A stretch of 64,000 nt of DNA from DATATB01 sp036268995 (GTDB lineage Bacteria > Planctomycetota > Planctomycetia > Pirellulales > PNKZ01). The DNA lies in assembly GCA_036268995.1 (NCBI GenBank), contig DATATB010000048.1, positions 4,897 to 68,896 on the forward strand. The letters run 5' to 3'. The notes under the pieces are model-generated. The model saw nothing but the letters and a program-made list of their open reading frames with translations, had not been told where the DNA came from and did no database searches. Below, in pieces: positions 16,325 through 25,408 of this stretch (its first letter is position 1; each line of letters starts with the position of its first letter). The position numbers were made by a program, and so were the translations under genes.

Positions 16325-17920
16325 TCATCGCTTACGAACGTAGATCGGGTTGGTGAGGATCCAAGGGCGGAGTTCTCCGGCGAGGTCGAGCCAGGCTTCG
16401 ACGCGGTAGATGCCAGGCTCGCGAAGGGGCCATGAGGCTTGGTCGCCCTCGTGGTGCTCGACTTCGTGGCCGTTGCGAATCAGCTTGAGACGGCAGGGCA
16501 GGGGAGCGGCGGCCCGCAAAACGAGGCCCTCGCTGAGCGTGAGGTCGCTGCCCAGCGGCCGCTGCTGGCTGGTCGTCTCGGCTTGAAAGACAAAGCCCGT
16601 CGGATCGGCCATCCAGTCAAAGCCCACATAGGCCCGGCCTTCGCGAAGCGCTTGCCAAACGGCCGGGCGGCTGAGTTCTTCGACGAGCAGATGCGTGGTC
16701 ACGTGCCGCAACGTTCGCTCATAAGGGTCGAGATCGGCTTTCCAGACGACCTTGCCGGCTGCGGGACGCTCGGCCGTCGCTCTTAGCATGGCGGCAGCCA
16801 AGGCCGGCAGCGAGAGCATCCGCGCGCCGCGAAAGTCGACGACGTCGTAACCGCCTTTCGCATTGACCACGACGCGGTAGACCTGATTGTGATGGGCGTC
16901 GCAGGCGGCCACGCCTGTCAGCCTGCCTGACTGGCACAGTTCGTCGTAGCGGCGCAAGTAATGGGCCGGGTAGTTCTGAAAAGCGGCCAGCGTTTCCTGC
17001 GGATAGTGCTCCAAACCCGAGATGAGCAGACCCAGGGCCAAGGGAGACGCGAAGTCGATGAACCGGCCGTCCTGCTTGAGGTCGCCGTGCGTGTTGTAAA
17101 TCTCGCTGCCCGTCAGGTGCTCGAGCTTCCAATTCATGCGGGCTTCGAGATGCGACAGAAATGCCAAGCCGCCGCCGCGCGTGGCGCGATCCACGAGTGC
17201 TTGCGCGCGAGCCTGCTGATCGCCGCTGGGAATTTCGCCGGCCATGCTGTGAGTCGGAAACAGCAGCAGTCCTTCGGTTTCGGCCCCTGGCACCAGCAAG
17301 ATGCCGTCGCGCAGGCCCTGGTGGCCGTCGCTGAAATAATCGAAACGCGGGCCGGGGTGTTCGGTAAACAGAATCGCATTAACGCCCGCCGCTTTGGCCG
17401 CGGGCAAGATTTCCTCCAGCTTCGAACTGCTGTCGTGCGACAGTGACGAATGAACGTGAAGCACCGCTCGAATATCGCGAAAACCGGAGGCGTTCGGCAC
17501 GGCCCGCCGCTGGCCGGCCAGCCTTTCGACCGCTTCATGCGTGGCGCGCAACCGCTGAGTCTGCAGCCGCTCAAGCGGCGTGAGCGCGACGGCCGGCGAA
17601 GCGAGCGCCGCAAGAAGTGCCAACACTAAGAATGCGCGGCCACTAAGCGGCGCTCCTCGTACGCCCCTCTCCCCTTGCGGGAGAGGGGATGGGGGTGAGG
17701 GGTAGGAGCGCGCACCATCGCTCGCTTCACCATCGACTGTTGCCCTTTTGCTTTTAGAGTGTCTGCTTGGTGCCGGACGGGCCTGTTCGGGGAGGTAGGA
17801 TCGAGCGTCCTCCATCCCCTCACCCCCGACCCGCTCGACTGAGCTCGCCGCAAGCCCTCTCCCACGAGGGGAGAGGGGGGGACGCGACGGAAGCATCGGT
17901 CGATTCGGTCGCAACTTCAT
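16325..17920 (-). CDS. PHP-domain metal-dependent phosphoesterase, exported
   Basis: 531 residues from the ATG at 17920, whose ATGA overlaps the stop of the upstream esterase gene. The PHP domain is recognised by LHVHSSLSHD (His155, His157), ILFTEHPGP, and later ETEGLLLFPTH and GVAACDAHHNQ, which supply the metal ligands expected in this phosphoesterase family. A hydrophobic signal segment (RAFLVLALLAALASPAVA) begins only at about residue 97. The residues before it are read from a palindromic repeat (17661-17880), giving low-complexity PSPPSPLPQGERG-like sequence. Removing the repeat would leave MKLRPNRP joined to the hydrophobic core, a normal signal peptide. The only start next to the core is a weak GTG at 17626. 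The substrate is unknown. Confidence 0.72.
   Translation of the reverse strand: MKLRPNRPMLPSRPPLSPRGRGLAASSVERVGGEGMEDARSYLPEQARPAPSRHSKSKRATVDGEASDGARSYPSPPSPLPQGERGVRGAPLSGRAFLVLALLAALASPAVALTPLERLQTQRLRATHEAVERLAGQRRAVPNASGFRDIRAVLHVHSSLSHDSSSKLEEILPAAKAAGVNAILFTEHPGPRFDYFSDGHQGLRDGILLVPGAETEGLLLFPTHSMAGEIPSGDQQARAQALVDRATRGGGLAFLSHLEARMNWKLEHLTGSEIYNTHGDLKQDGRFIDFASPLALGLLISGLEHYPQETLAAFQNYPAHYLRRYDELCQSGRLTGVAACDAHHNQVYRVVVNAKGGYDVVDFRGARMLSLPALAAAMLRATAERPAAGKVVWKADLDPYERTLRHVTTHLLVEELSRPAVWQALREGRAYVGFDWMADPTGFVFQAETTSQQRPLGSDLTLSEGLVLRAAAPLPCRLKLIRNGHEVEHHEGDQASWPLREPGIYRVEAWLDLAGELRPWILTNPIYVRKR
17661..17880. repeat. CTCTCCC/GGGAGAGG palindromic repeat, read in frame
   Basis: The left unit (17661-17710) and right unit (17811-17880) each contain a CTCTCCC...GGGAGAGGGG hairpin and are arranged roughly as inverted copies. 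This type of repeat is normally intergenic; a diverged relative occurs at 29100-29160. Here it lies between the ATG and the signal peptide of the PHP gene and stays open in that frame. Confidence 0.6.
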
Positions 17921-18798
17921 AGCGGATGGCGCTCGAAGAATTCCCACATCAAATCATTGGCCGAGATGTCGAGCGTCGTCGGGCCGAGGAATTTGAAGGT
18001 CGAAACGCGGCCGGGCCAGGTGTGGCCGCCGCCTTCGATCGTAACGAGCACGACTTCGCTGTCATCGCGGCCGGGGCCATAAATGCGGCGTGTAACCGGC
18101 ATGGCGGAGTCGGACGCTGTCGTGAGGGTGTCAACGATCGGCTCGCTCGGGCAACCGTTCGCGGCCACCCAGGCAGCCACCGAGTGCTCGACCGAATAGA
18201 ACACCGCCTTGGACAGACTCTTCAAGCCCTTGCCGCCAGGGTAAGGGGCGAACTCGTCGGCCGTGCCGTGAAAGTGGAGCACGCTCACCGGGCGGCTGGG
18301 ATGGCACTGGGTGCTGCCCATCGGCCCGGCCACGGGAGCGATGGCGGCAATCCGTTCGGACAGCTCGTCGGCCAGGCGATAGGCCAGCATCGCGCCGTTG
18401 CTCATGCCGGTGGCAAAGACTCGCCGGCGGTCGGTCGGCAGTTCGTTGTCCAAGCGGTCTAGCAGCCGGTCGATAAACGCTACGTCGTCCACGCCGTAGC
18501 GCAGCGCATAGCCGCAGCAATTGCCGGCGTTCCAGGTGTACAGTTCGTCCAGGCGGCCCGTGCCGTTGGGATAGACGACGAAAAAATCGGCCGCGTCGGC
18601 CTTTTCGCTGAGGCCGCAAAAGTCGGCCATCGTGCGGGCGTTCGTGCCGCCGCCGTGCATGGCCAGCACCAGCGGCAACCTGGCGGGTCCCAGCGCGGCC
18701 GGCGGCACGTGTACTAGCGCTGTGCGCCGCCGCCCATGATGCTCGAGTTCGAGTAGATGGTCGCCCGGTAGCAGGAGATTTTGATGTTCGCTTGGCAT
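17917..18798 (-). CDS. PHB-depolymerase/LpqC-like esterase
   Basis: 293 residues. It has the features of the esterase_phb (CE1-like) alpha/beta hydrolases: an oxyanion HGGG segment (AMHGGGTNA), the nucleophile elbow GMSNGA, an HFHGTADEFAPYPG segment that contains the catalytic Asp, and GGGHTWPG with the catalytic His. The pattern suits poly(3-hydroxybutyrate) depolymerase-like or feruloyl/acetyl-xylan esterases. No signal peptide is evident. Its TGA overlaps the ATG of the PHP gene in an ATGA, suggesting translational coupling. The substrate is not determined. Confidence 0.8.
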   Translation of the reverse strand: MPSEHQNLLLPGDHLLELEHHGRRRTALVHVPPAALGPARLPLVLAMHGGGTNARTMADFCGLSEKADAADFFVVYPNGTGRLDELYTWNAGNCCGYALRYGVDDVAFIDRLLDRLDNELPTDRRRVFATGMSNGAMLAYRLADELSERIAAIAPVAGPMGSTQCHPSRPVSVLHFHGTADEFAPYPGGKGLKSLSKAVFYSVEHSVAAWVAANGCPSEPIVDTLTTASDSAMPVTRRIYGPGRDDSEVVLVTIEGGGHTWPGRVSTFKFLGPTTLDISANDLMWEFFERHPL

Positions 18799-18823
18799 AG
18801 CGAGCCATGATAGCGGCGCGGGC

Positions 18824-18929
18824 CCACCGTAGTCATCCCGCTCCGTCGGGATGCAGGCGCAACGCTCGGCGTTCCCAGCGTCAAGCCGAGTTGCGCATTT
18901 CGTCTCGGCGGAGCGAGACGACTACGGTG
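18824..18929. repeat. Palindromic repeat, family R1, short copy
   Basis: It starts CCACCGTAGTCATCCCGC and ends GAGACGACTACGGTG, matching the ends and inner palindromes of the element at 5533-5672, with a shorter central part. It lies between divergent genes. Confidence 0.75.
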
Positions 18930-19010
18930 ACACACGGGCGGATGAGCGACAAATGCGGTATGATTGGCGCGAGTGGGTTCAAGACGATTGAAAACGACGG
19001 AGTATGCGTG

Positions 19011-20783
19011 ATGGAAGACATGGCATGGGCCCGCATGCGGCGGCTTTCGCCGCGGCGCAAATCGAGCGAAGCACACGACCTGGCCGGGCTGGTCGACGAG
19101 CAGCTCAAGCATTTCGGCATCGACGCCGCCACGCCGTTCGGACAGGCGCTGGCCGATTGTGCCCGCGCCATGTACGAGACCGAAGTGAATCTCGACCGGC
19201 TGTGGCGGCTGACGCTGGAGCAGATTGATTCGCTCGATCGTTCGGACCGCATCGCCTGGTTCAATGCCAAGAAGTTTCTGGCCTTTCAACTGGCCAAGCT
19301 GCTGGACTTGCTGCAAAACCCCTCGCGCAGCACGTACCAGGCGCTCGGCTACGGCTCTACGACGCTGTCGGCCAAGGGGCCGTACGCGGTGTTCGACAAC
19401 GTCACGGCCATCTTCTCGGCCAATCCCGTGATTGCCCGCACGGCCACGTACATTTATGCCTGCGCCGAGTGGATCGAAGACGCCTTCCAGGGCAAGGAGC
19501 TGCTGCTCGAGATCTACTCGCGGCTGCTGAATCCCACTTCGGTGTCGCTGGCCAATCACATCGTCGATCTCGAGGCGGGCCCCTACACGCGGCAGTATTT
19601 CGCCTGGAACTTCAACAGCGGCATGGCCGCCATCGACTCGGTGCTGGCTCACGTGTTGGGCCGCGACGACGTGCTGATTACCAGCCGCAACATCTACGGC
19701 GGCGCGCACCAACTGATCCACGACTGGTACGCCAAGCCCGGCAACCTGGCCGTGGGCGTGGAAACGTTCGACGGCTACGATGCCGCCAGCTTTGTCGCCG
19801 GCTGGGAGCGGGCGCAGGCCAAATATGCCGACCGCTTGGCCGCCGGCCGCCGGGCATACGTCTATCTGGAATCGCCCTGCAACCCGCATGGCTACGTGCT
19901 GGACGTGCCGGCCATCTGCCGCGAGGCCCATGCCCGGGGCCTGCGGGTGATGCTCGACGCCACGGTGGGCACGCCGTTTCTCATCCAGCCGCTGCAACGC
20001 GAGGATCCGGCCGAGCGCCCGGACTTCGTGATCCACAGCTACACCAAAGACCTGTCGGGCACGGGTTCGGTGATTGCCGGCGTGGTCATCGGCCGCAACG
20101 AGGACATGTTCTTGCCCAAGGGCGAGCAGGCGCATGGCGTATCGTGGGACCAGACGTTGTTCTGGAACGTGTATTATGTCAAAGGCGCGTTTCTCAATGC
20201 GGACGCGGCTTTCGAGGTGTTGCAGGGCATGCGTACGCTGGAAGTGCGGATGCTGGCCAAGTGCATCAACACGCTGGTGCTCGTGCGTTTTCTGAACGCG
20301 CATCCTTCAATCACAGTACATTCCAACGTGCTGGAAACGGACCGCAACGCGCCGCTGCGGCACGCGCTGATGCACCAGGGACTGCCGGCCCCGCTATTTA
20401 CGATCGACATCCAGAACGTGCCGCGCGAGGCTTTTCAGCGCTTCTTTGACAACCTGGCTCCCACGTTCGATCACATGATCAGCCTGGGTCAGTCGAACAC
20501 GATTGTCAGTTGCCCCGCGCTAACCACGCATTCCGAACTGCGGGCGGAACAGTTGGCCGAGGCCGGCATTTCGCCCACGACGATTCGCTTTGCCGTGGGC
20601 GACGAAGACCCCAAGGACCTGCTGGCGCATTTCGTGGCGGCGGCGCGATTGACGATCGATCCGGCGGTGCCGGGCTTTTCCAGCCAGTTTCTCATGCCGG
20701 CCGAGGCCGATCGCCTGGTGCGAGACTGCTACCTCGAGGCCCATCGCCGCGCGATCGAAGCCCGCCCCCCGCTGAATTATTGA
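19011..20783 (+). CDS. Large PLP-dependent enzyme of the Cys/Met metabolism type
   Basis: 590 residues from the ATG at 19011 (GGAG ten bases upstream); longer open sequence upstream runs through the R1 repeat and is discarded. The core (about 190-480) shows a fold type I PLP enzyme: VYLESPCNPHGYVLDVPAICREAH, the Asp in VMLDATVGTPF, and HSYTKDLSGTG with Lys346 as the Schiff-base lysine. This pattern is that of the cystathionine gamma-synthase/O-acetylhomoserine sulfhydrylase group. It is some 190 residues longer than those, with a helical N-terminal extension (1-130). No partner genes are adjacent; the reaction is not known. Confidence 0.75.
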   Translation: MEDMAWARMRRLSPRRKSSEAHDLAGLVDEQLKHFGIDAATPFGQALADCARAMYETEVNLDRLWRLTLEQIDSLDRSDRIAWFNAKKFLAFQLAKLLDLLQNPSRSTYQALGYGSTTLSAKGPYAVFDNVTAIFSANPVIARTATYIYACAEWIEDAFQGKELLLEIYSRLLNPTSVSLANHIVDLEAGPYTRQYFAWNFNSGMAAIDSVLAHVLGRDDVLITSRNIYGGAHQLIHDWYAKPGNLAVGVETFDGYDAASFVAGWERAQAKYADRLAAGRRAYVYLESPCNPHGYVLDVPAICREAHARGLRVMLDATVGTPFLIQPLQREDPAERPDFVIHSYTKDLSGTGSVIAGVVIGRNEDMFLPKGEQAHGVSWDQTLFWNVYYVKGAFLNADAAFEVLQGMRTLEVRMLAKCINTLVLVRFLNAHPSITVHSNVLETDRNAPLRHALMHQGLPAPLFTIDIQNVPREAFQRFFDNLAPTFDHMISLGQSNTIVSCPALTTHSELRAEQLAEAGISPTTIRFAVGDEDPKDLLAHFVAAARLTIDPAVPGFSSQFLMPAEADRLVRDCYLEAHRRAIEARPPLNY

Positions 20784-20792
20784 CCCCCGCCC

Positions 20793-20870
20793 GTAAAGCC
20801 GCGACCGCTGGTCGCGGGATCGCGCGCAAACGACAACGCACAAAGACCGCGACCAACGGTCGCGGCTTTA
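20793..20870. repeat. GTAAAGCCGCGACC palindromic repeat (family R3), copy 1
   Basis: GTAAAGCCGCGACC at the left and GGTCGCGGCTTTA at the right form inverted ends, with internal CGACCGCTGGTCG and CGACCAACGGTCG hairpins. It fills the space between the convergent PLP-enzyme and histidine-kinase genes, starting nine bases after the former's stop. The second copy is at 23485-23538. Confidence 0.75.
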
Positions 20871-20880
20871 TGACACGACT

Positions 20881-22641
20881 TCATCCGGGGATGCGGATCG
20901 AGAACGTGCTGCCTTCGCCGGCTTTGCTCTCGACGAGCACGCTGCCGTGGTGGGCTTGCACGATGTGCTTGACGATCGAGAGCCCCAGGCCGGTGCCGCC
21001 CAGCTTGCGGCTGCGGGCTCGATCCACGCGATAAAAACGCTCGAAGATTCGCGACAAGTGTTCCGAGGGAATGCCACAGCCCCGGTCGCTGACGCTGATC
21101 ACCACTTCGCCATTGTCGCGCTGGGCGCGAAGCTGAACTTCGCCCCCCTCGTCGCTGTACTTGATGGCGTTTTGCAATAAGTTGATCACGGCCTGTTCCA
21201 TGAGCGGCGGGTTGATCTTGGCTTCGACCTCGGCGCCGCAGTCCAACTGCACGCGCACCTGCCGCTCGCCGGCCGTGCCCTGGCAGTCGTATAAGGCCGC
21301 TTCCAGCAGACTGCGCAGCCGCGTGCTCTCCAGGGCCAGGTCTTCCGACTCTTCGCTTTGCTCGATTTTCGACAGGTTGAGCAGGTCTTCGATGATGCTG
21401 TTCAGCCGGTCGGATTGCTTGGCGATGATTTGTAGAAACCGCTGCGCCTCATCGCGGTTCTCGAGCGCGCCGTCCAACAGCGTTTCGATAAAGCCCTTGA
21501 TCGACGTGATGGGCGTTTTCAGCTCGTGTGAGACATTGGCGACAAAGTCGCGGCGCATGCTTTCCAGTTGCCGATAGCGCGTCACGTCGTTGAGCACGAT
21601 CACGGCGCCGATGCCGCGGTCCTGGGCATCGCGCAGCGCCGTGGCGTGGGCCTGCAACACGCGTTCGGTATCGCCGCGCATCACGATGTCGGTCTCGACC
21701 GGCGCGGCCGAAAGCAGCGTGTGGTTGATCAACCGGCGCAGCTCCGCGCTGCGAATCACCTCGTGCAGGCTCCGCCCGGCACTTTCGCCCGGCGGGTTGC
21801 CCAGCAGCGCGACGGCGGCGCGGTTCATGCTGATGATGCGATGCTCCGTGTCCACGGCCAGCACGCCTTCGACCATGCTGGCCAGCACGGCCTGCTGCTC
21901 GCTGGCCTGCCGCGTCATGGCCAGCATGCGCTGCTGCGTTTGATCGGCCATTTCGTTGAGCGCTTCGGCCAGGGCGCCCGTTTCTTCGCTGTCGGGCACG
22001 GCAATCTTGTGCCGTAGCTCGCCGCGGGCAAAGCGCTGGGCGCCGCGCCGCATTTCTTCCAGCGGCCGGCTGATGCGCCGCGCCACCAGCCAGCTCACCC
22101 CGGCGGCCAGCAGCGCAATGGTCAACCCGCCGATGATCACGGCCAGGCGAAAGGCCCGGGTGTCGCGGGTGATCGCGGCCAGCGGCACGGCGGCCCGCAC
22201 CACGCCCACGACCCGCCCGTCGCGGCGAACGGGAATCGCCACGTACAGCAGATCGGAGTCCAGCGTCGAGCTATAGCGCGTCGACGATCCGACGCGGCCG
22301 GCCAGCGCCTCGAGCACTTCCGGCCGGTCGGAGTGGTTATCCAGGGGCGCGGTTTTCAGGCTGTCGCAGAGCACGTTGCCATGGCCGTCGATCAGCGTGA
22401 TGCGGGTATCGGTCAGCGCGTGGAGCTTGTCGCATACGGGAAGCGGCGTCGAGGCCGCGGTGAAGTCGATGTCGGCCAGGCGGTCGATGATTTCGGCTTG
22501 CTCGCGCAGGTGGTGGCGCATAGCGGCCACGAAGGTGCGTTCCAGCGCCACCGAGGCCAGGCCCGCCACGGCCACCAGCGATGCCAGCGTGATGAGCAGA
22601 TAGGACGGAAAGAGCTGCCAGAGCAGCCGTTTGCGGCGCAT
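20881..22641 (-). CDS. phoR: PhoR-type sensor histidine kinase
   Basis: 586 residues. Two membrane helices (about 10-30 and 165-187) flank an extracytoplasmic sensor of about 135 residues. HAMP (RRISRPLEEMRRGAQRF), a PAS domain (about 245-360), HisKA with His372 in VSHELKTP, and HATPase with N (LLQNAIKY), G1 (DRGCGIP), F (FERFYRV) and G2 (GGTGLGLSIVKH) boxes follow. All catalytic boxes are intact. It is downstream of the response regulator gene with only 3 bp between them, the usual regulator-kinase order. The PhoR label rests on architecture; no pst or phoU gene is in the window. Confidence 0.88.
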   Translation of the reverse strand: MRRKRLLWQLFPSYLLITLASLVAVAGLASVALERTFVAAMRHHLREQAEIIDRLADIDFTAASTPLPVCDKLHALTDTRITLIDGHGNVLCDSLKTAPLDNHSDRPEVLEALAGRVGSSTRYSSTLDSDLLYVAIPVRRDGRVVGVVRAAVPLAAITRDTRAFRLAVIIGGLTIALLAAGVSWLVARRISRPLEEMRRGAQRFARGELRHKIAVPDSEETGALAEALNEMADQTQQRMLAMTRQASEQQAVLASMVEGVLAVDTEHRIISMNRAAVALLGNPPGESAGRSLHEVIRSAELRRLINHTLLSAAPVETDIVMRGDTERVLQAHATALRDAQDRGIGAVIVLNDVTRYRQLESMRRDFVANVSHELKTPITSIKGFIETLLDGALENRDEAQRFLQIIAKQSDRLNSIIEDLLNLSKIEQSEESEDLALESTRLRSLLEAALYDCQGTAGERQVRVQLDCGAEVEAKINPPLMEQAVINLLQNAIKYSDEGGEVQLRAQRDNGEVVISVSDRGCGIPSEHLSRIFERFYRVDRARSRKLGGTGLGLSIVKHIVQAHHGSVLVESKAGEGSTFSIRIPG

Positions 22642-22644
22642 GCA

Positions 22645-23328
22645 CTATTTCTTGAAGCGGTAACCGACCCCGCGCACCGTCTCGATATAGCGGCCGTAAT
22701 CGCCCAGTTTGCGCCGCAGGCCGGTCACCTGCACATCGACGGACCGCTCGGTTACAGGATAATCTTCGCCCTTGACGGCGTCGACAATCTGCGACCGCGT
22801 AAATGCCCAGCCCGGCTTCGAGGCCAGAAAATGCAGCAGCCGAAACTCGGTAAAGGTCAGTTGCAGCGGCTCGTCGGCCAGCGTCACCTCGTGCCGCCCC
22901 GCGTCGATCTTGATCTCGTGGGCTTCGACGATGTTTTCCTGCTCGGCCGAAGCGGGCTTGCGCCGCAGCACGCTCTTGATCCGGGCCACCAACACGCGCG
23001 GACTGAAGGGCTTCGTGACATAGTCGTCGGCCCCCACTTCCAGCCCGCGCACCACGTCCAATTCTTCGGTCTTGGCCGTGAGCATGATGATCGGAATCTG
23101 CCGGGTGCGCGGGTCGGCCCGCAGCATGCGGCACAGTTCCAGGCCGTCGACCCGCGGCAGCATCAGGTCGAGTACGATCAAATCCGGCAATTCCTGCTGG
23201 GCTTCCTTGAGCGCTCGTTCGCCCGAAGCCACGCAGGTGACGCGGTAACCTTCCTTGGTCAGGTTGTAGTTTAACAGTTCGAGCAGATCTTCCTCGTCGT
23301 CGACGACGAGAATGCGTTCTCGGCTCAT
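22645..23328 (-). CDS. phoB: PhoB/OmpR-family response regulator
   Basis: 227 residues from the ATG at 23328, which matches PhoB length; a start 17 codons upstream (23379) is also open. The receiver domain begins ILVVDDEEDLLELL, has the phospho-acceptor in LIVLDLMLP, a switch Thr in IIMLTA and the conserved Lys in YVTKPFSPR. The C-terminal winged helix (about 130-227) ends GDYGRYIETVRGVGYRFKK, diagnostic of the OmpR/PhoB family. It is co-directional and nearly contiguous with the sensor kinase. Confidence 0.88.
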   Translation of the reverse strand: MSRERILVVDDEEDLLELLNYNLTKEGYRVTCVASGERALKEAQQELPDLIVLDLMLPRVDGLELCRMLRADPRTRQIPIIMLTAKTEELDVVRGLEVGADDYVTKPFSPRVLVARIKSVLRRKPASAEQENIVEAHEIKIDAGRHEVTLADEPLQLTFTEFRLLHFLASKPGWAFTRSQIVDAVKGEDYPVTERSVDVQVTGLRRKLGDYGRYIETVRGVGYRFKK

Positions 23329-23484
23329 GTAGCGGCTCGGTGGCGACTCAACGGTTGGGTTGGTTGCTATCGATACCATGCGATTGTTAGCCCTGCATTA
23401 GGAGGAGGTTAGGGCGATTCTTTTTCACAAGTTTGCTTGCAATCGAACATACCCACATCGGATTTGGTTCGCAAACCCCCCGCG

Positions 23485-23538
23485 GCCGCGCGAACACGCG
23501 ATCGAATGCAAAACGCGACCCGCGGTCGCGGCTTTACG
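23485..23538. repeat. GTAAAGCCGCGACC palindromic repeat (family R3), copy 2
   Basis: ACGCGACCCGCGGTCGCGGCTTTAC with an upstream part resembling copy 1. The reverse complement of its end, GTAAAGCCGCG, contains the TAA stop codon (23536-23534) of the minus-strand ATP-grasp-like gene, so the repeat provides that gene's stop. Confidence 0.7.
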
Positions 23539-25069
23539 GAGCGGCCGGTGCGGGCCGGACAGCCGCTGCGTCGGGTCCGACGAGTCGTCGCGGCGGCCGG
23601 CCCACGAGCACCGCGCAGATGCCGCCGCGCTGCGCGACGTTGACCACCTGTTTTTGCGAAGCACGACCGACAATGCCGAGCCCGTATTTCGTAGGTGCAA
23701 AACCCATGACCGTATAGAACGGCTCCAGATGCACGTGGCCCTCGCCATCCACCACGGGAAACTCGTTGACCGACAGATTGGCCAGCCGCTGCACCACCCA
23801 AGGCTCCGGCGCTGCCAGCGCAAGGTCCACGGCCTCGTTCCATTGCCGGTCGTCGAGCAAGTGGCCCAAGACCACGCCCTCGCCGCCGTACGCGCGATTG
23901 GGCTTGAGCACCAGCAGCTCACGCGAAGCGCGGGCAAAGCTCACCAGGTCGCCCGTCTCGCCGTCGGCCAGCAGCGTCCGCCGCGGCTGCATCAGCCGCG
24001 TCCAGAGCACGTGCCGGCGAAAGAGCTGCCGCTCTTCGGGCTGGAAGTGCCGGGCCATACAGGCCGGATCGGTCAGCACTTCCCAACAGCTTTTGTGGTC
24101 GAAGTCGCCGGCGATCGACGAGATCACGCGGTTGGAGGCAAACAGGGCTTGGATCGGCGCAATGTCCGTGCCTTGCCGCCCCAGCTCGGCCAGATCGCGA
24201 ATCTCGTAATCGCGATAGGCGATGTCGACCGTTTCGCCGCGGTAGCGAACTTCGCCGCCATCGAGCGAGAGCTCCGCGGGATCGGCGTGCATGATCCGCA
24301 GCCCATGACGATCGTGAAAGTATTCCGCCAGCACCTGTTGCTCGTCGGGCCCTTCGCCGGGCACCGTCGGCTCGATAAAGCACAGGTTGCGCCCGGCCCG
24401 GCCGATGGCCTCCAGATGGTCGAGCACTTCCTGGATAAACAGTTCGCGTAGATCCTGGCCGACTTCCATTTGCAGTTCGGGATCTTGGGCCTGGATCAGC
24501 GGCATGACCAGGTCGGCCAGCAGGCGCTCCGACGTCGGCCCGTAATGCAGTCCTCCCACGCCGCACAAGTTCGGCTCCAAAAACTTCAGCGAGTCCTTCC
24601 ACATGGGGCTCGTGAAGTCCACGGTGGCGTCCAAGCGGCCGAACACGGGGTTGTTCTCACGCTGCTGCGGCTGCCAGAAGGCGTGCAGCCACTGCTGTTC
24701 GTCGGCCGATAGCGGCACCATGCGGCGGACTTCCGCGTCGTCCAGATAGAGCTGCGGCAAACGCTTGAGCGCGCCGAGGATCGACAACGAGACAAAGTTC
24801 AGATAGGCCAACTGCTCGGGCATCACACCCAAGGGCCGGGCCATGACGCGAATCGCCTCGGGCTGCCCATCGCGATAATAGACCAGGTGGCGGCGAAAGG
24901 CCTCGCGGGTCATGCGCTCCAGCAGGTCGACGACGGTCGGCGCGGGCAGGCCATAAAACACCCGGCGGATGCGGCCATCCAGCCCCAAGCCGCTTAAGCC
25001 CAGTTCTTCAGCAGGTGTCAGCGAATGCGTGCCCACAAGCTCACGGATGGCCGGGAAGGGTTTGCCCAT
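23534..25069 (-). CDS. Putative ATP-grasp (circularly permuted type) protein
   Basis: 511 residues from the ATG at 25069; the longer open frame upstream is read from a repeat. The C-terminal part has LLVLKPNRAYGGEGVVLG, the glycine-rich nucleotide loop with Lys seen in circularly permuted ATP-grasp proteins related to glutathionylspermidine synthase, followed by WVVQRLANLSVNEFPVV, which fits the following strand and acidic metal-binding region. The N-terminal half is helical without a recognised domain. The last residues (APAAP) are proline/alanine-rich and end in the R3 repeat's stop codon. It may form an amide or peptide bond; no partner or substrate is evident. Confidence 0.55.
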   Translation of the reverse strand: MGKPFPAIRELVGTHSLTPAEELGLSGLGLDGRIRRVFYGLPAPTVVDLLERMTREAFRRHLVYYRDGQPEAIRVMARPLGVMPEQLAYLNFVSLSILGALKRLPQLYLDDAEVRRMVPLSADEQQWLHAFWQPQQRENNPVFGRLDATVDFTSPMWKDSLKFLEPNLCGVGGLHYGPTSERLLADLVMPLIQAQDPELQMEVGQDLRELFIQEVLDHLEAIGRAGRNLCFIEPTVPGEGPDEQQVLAEYFHDRHGLRIMHADPAELSLDGGEVRYRGETVDIAYRDYEIRDLAELGRQGTDIAPIQALFASNRVISSIAGDFDHKSCWEVLTDPACMARHFQPEERQLFRRHVLWTRLMQPRRTLLADGETGDLVSFARASRELLVLKPNRAYGGEGVVLGHLLDDRQWNEAVDLALAAPEPWVVQRLANLSVNEFPVVDGEGHVHLEPFYTVMGFAPTKYGLGIVGRASQKQVVNVAQRGGICAVLVGRPPRRLVGPDAAAVRPAPAAP

Positions 25070-25148
25070 GCACGATGAACGCGCATGAGCATAGCACGCA
25101 CTCGCGCTCAAACGCCAGCGCGCAACCTGCGTCCGATCCCGCCGGTGA

Positions 25149-25397
25149 GGGCGTCTCGAAAGTAGGTGGAAATCGCTACGCATTAGCCGGCGGCTTCCCG
25201 CCACGCGTTTTTCCGTAGCCCAGTCCCTTTAGGGCTGGGCTTACCGGCGGCGACCGAAATCCCTCCTTCCCATTCCGATGCGGCCGGTGGCCGCATCGGA
25301 ATGGGAAGGAAATTCTCGCGGCCAAGTCGTCCCAGCCCTAAAGGGACTGGGCTACGGAAAGGCCGCCTTGCCTCACCTGCAAATAAGACTCCCACAC
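25149..25397. repeat. Composite inverted-repeat element (family R2), copy A
   Basis: The outer parts read GGGCGTCTCGAAAGTAGGTGG (left) and ACCTGCAAATAAG...CACAC (right). The core is a long palindrome: TTCCGTAGCCCAGTCCC...GGGACTGGGCTACGGAA, with CCCATTCCGATGCGGCC...GGCCGCATCGGAATGGG inside. A second copy lies in the opposite orientation at 57654-57898. It separates the ATP-grasp-like gene from the EEP gene. Confidence 0.85.
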
Positions 25398-25408
25398 ATC
25401 CCGCCGGC

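Noticed and set aside
20881..23328. Phosphate regulon (pho) operon
   Set aside because: Only the PhoB/PhoR-like pair is present; no pst, phoU or phosphatase gene supports a phosphate role here.
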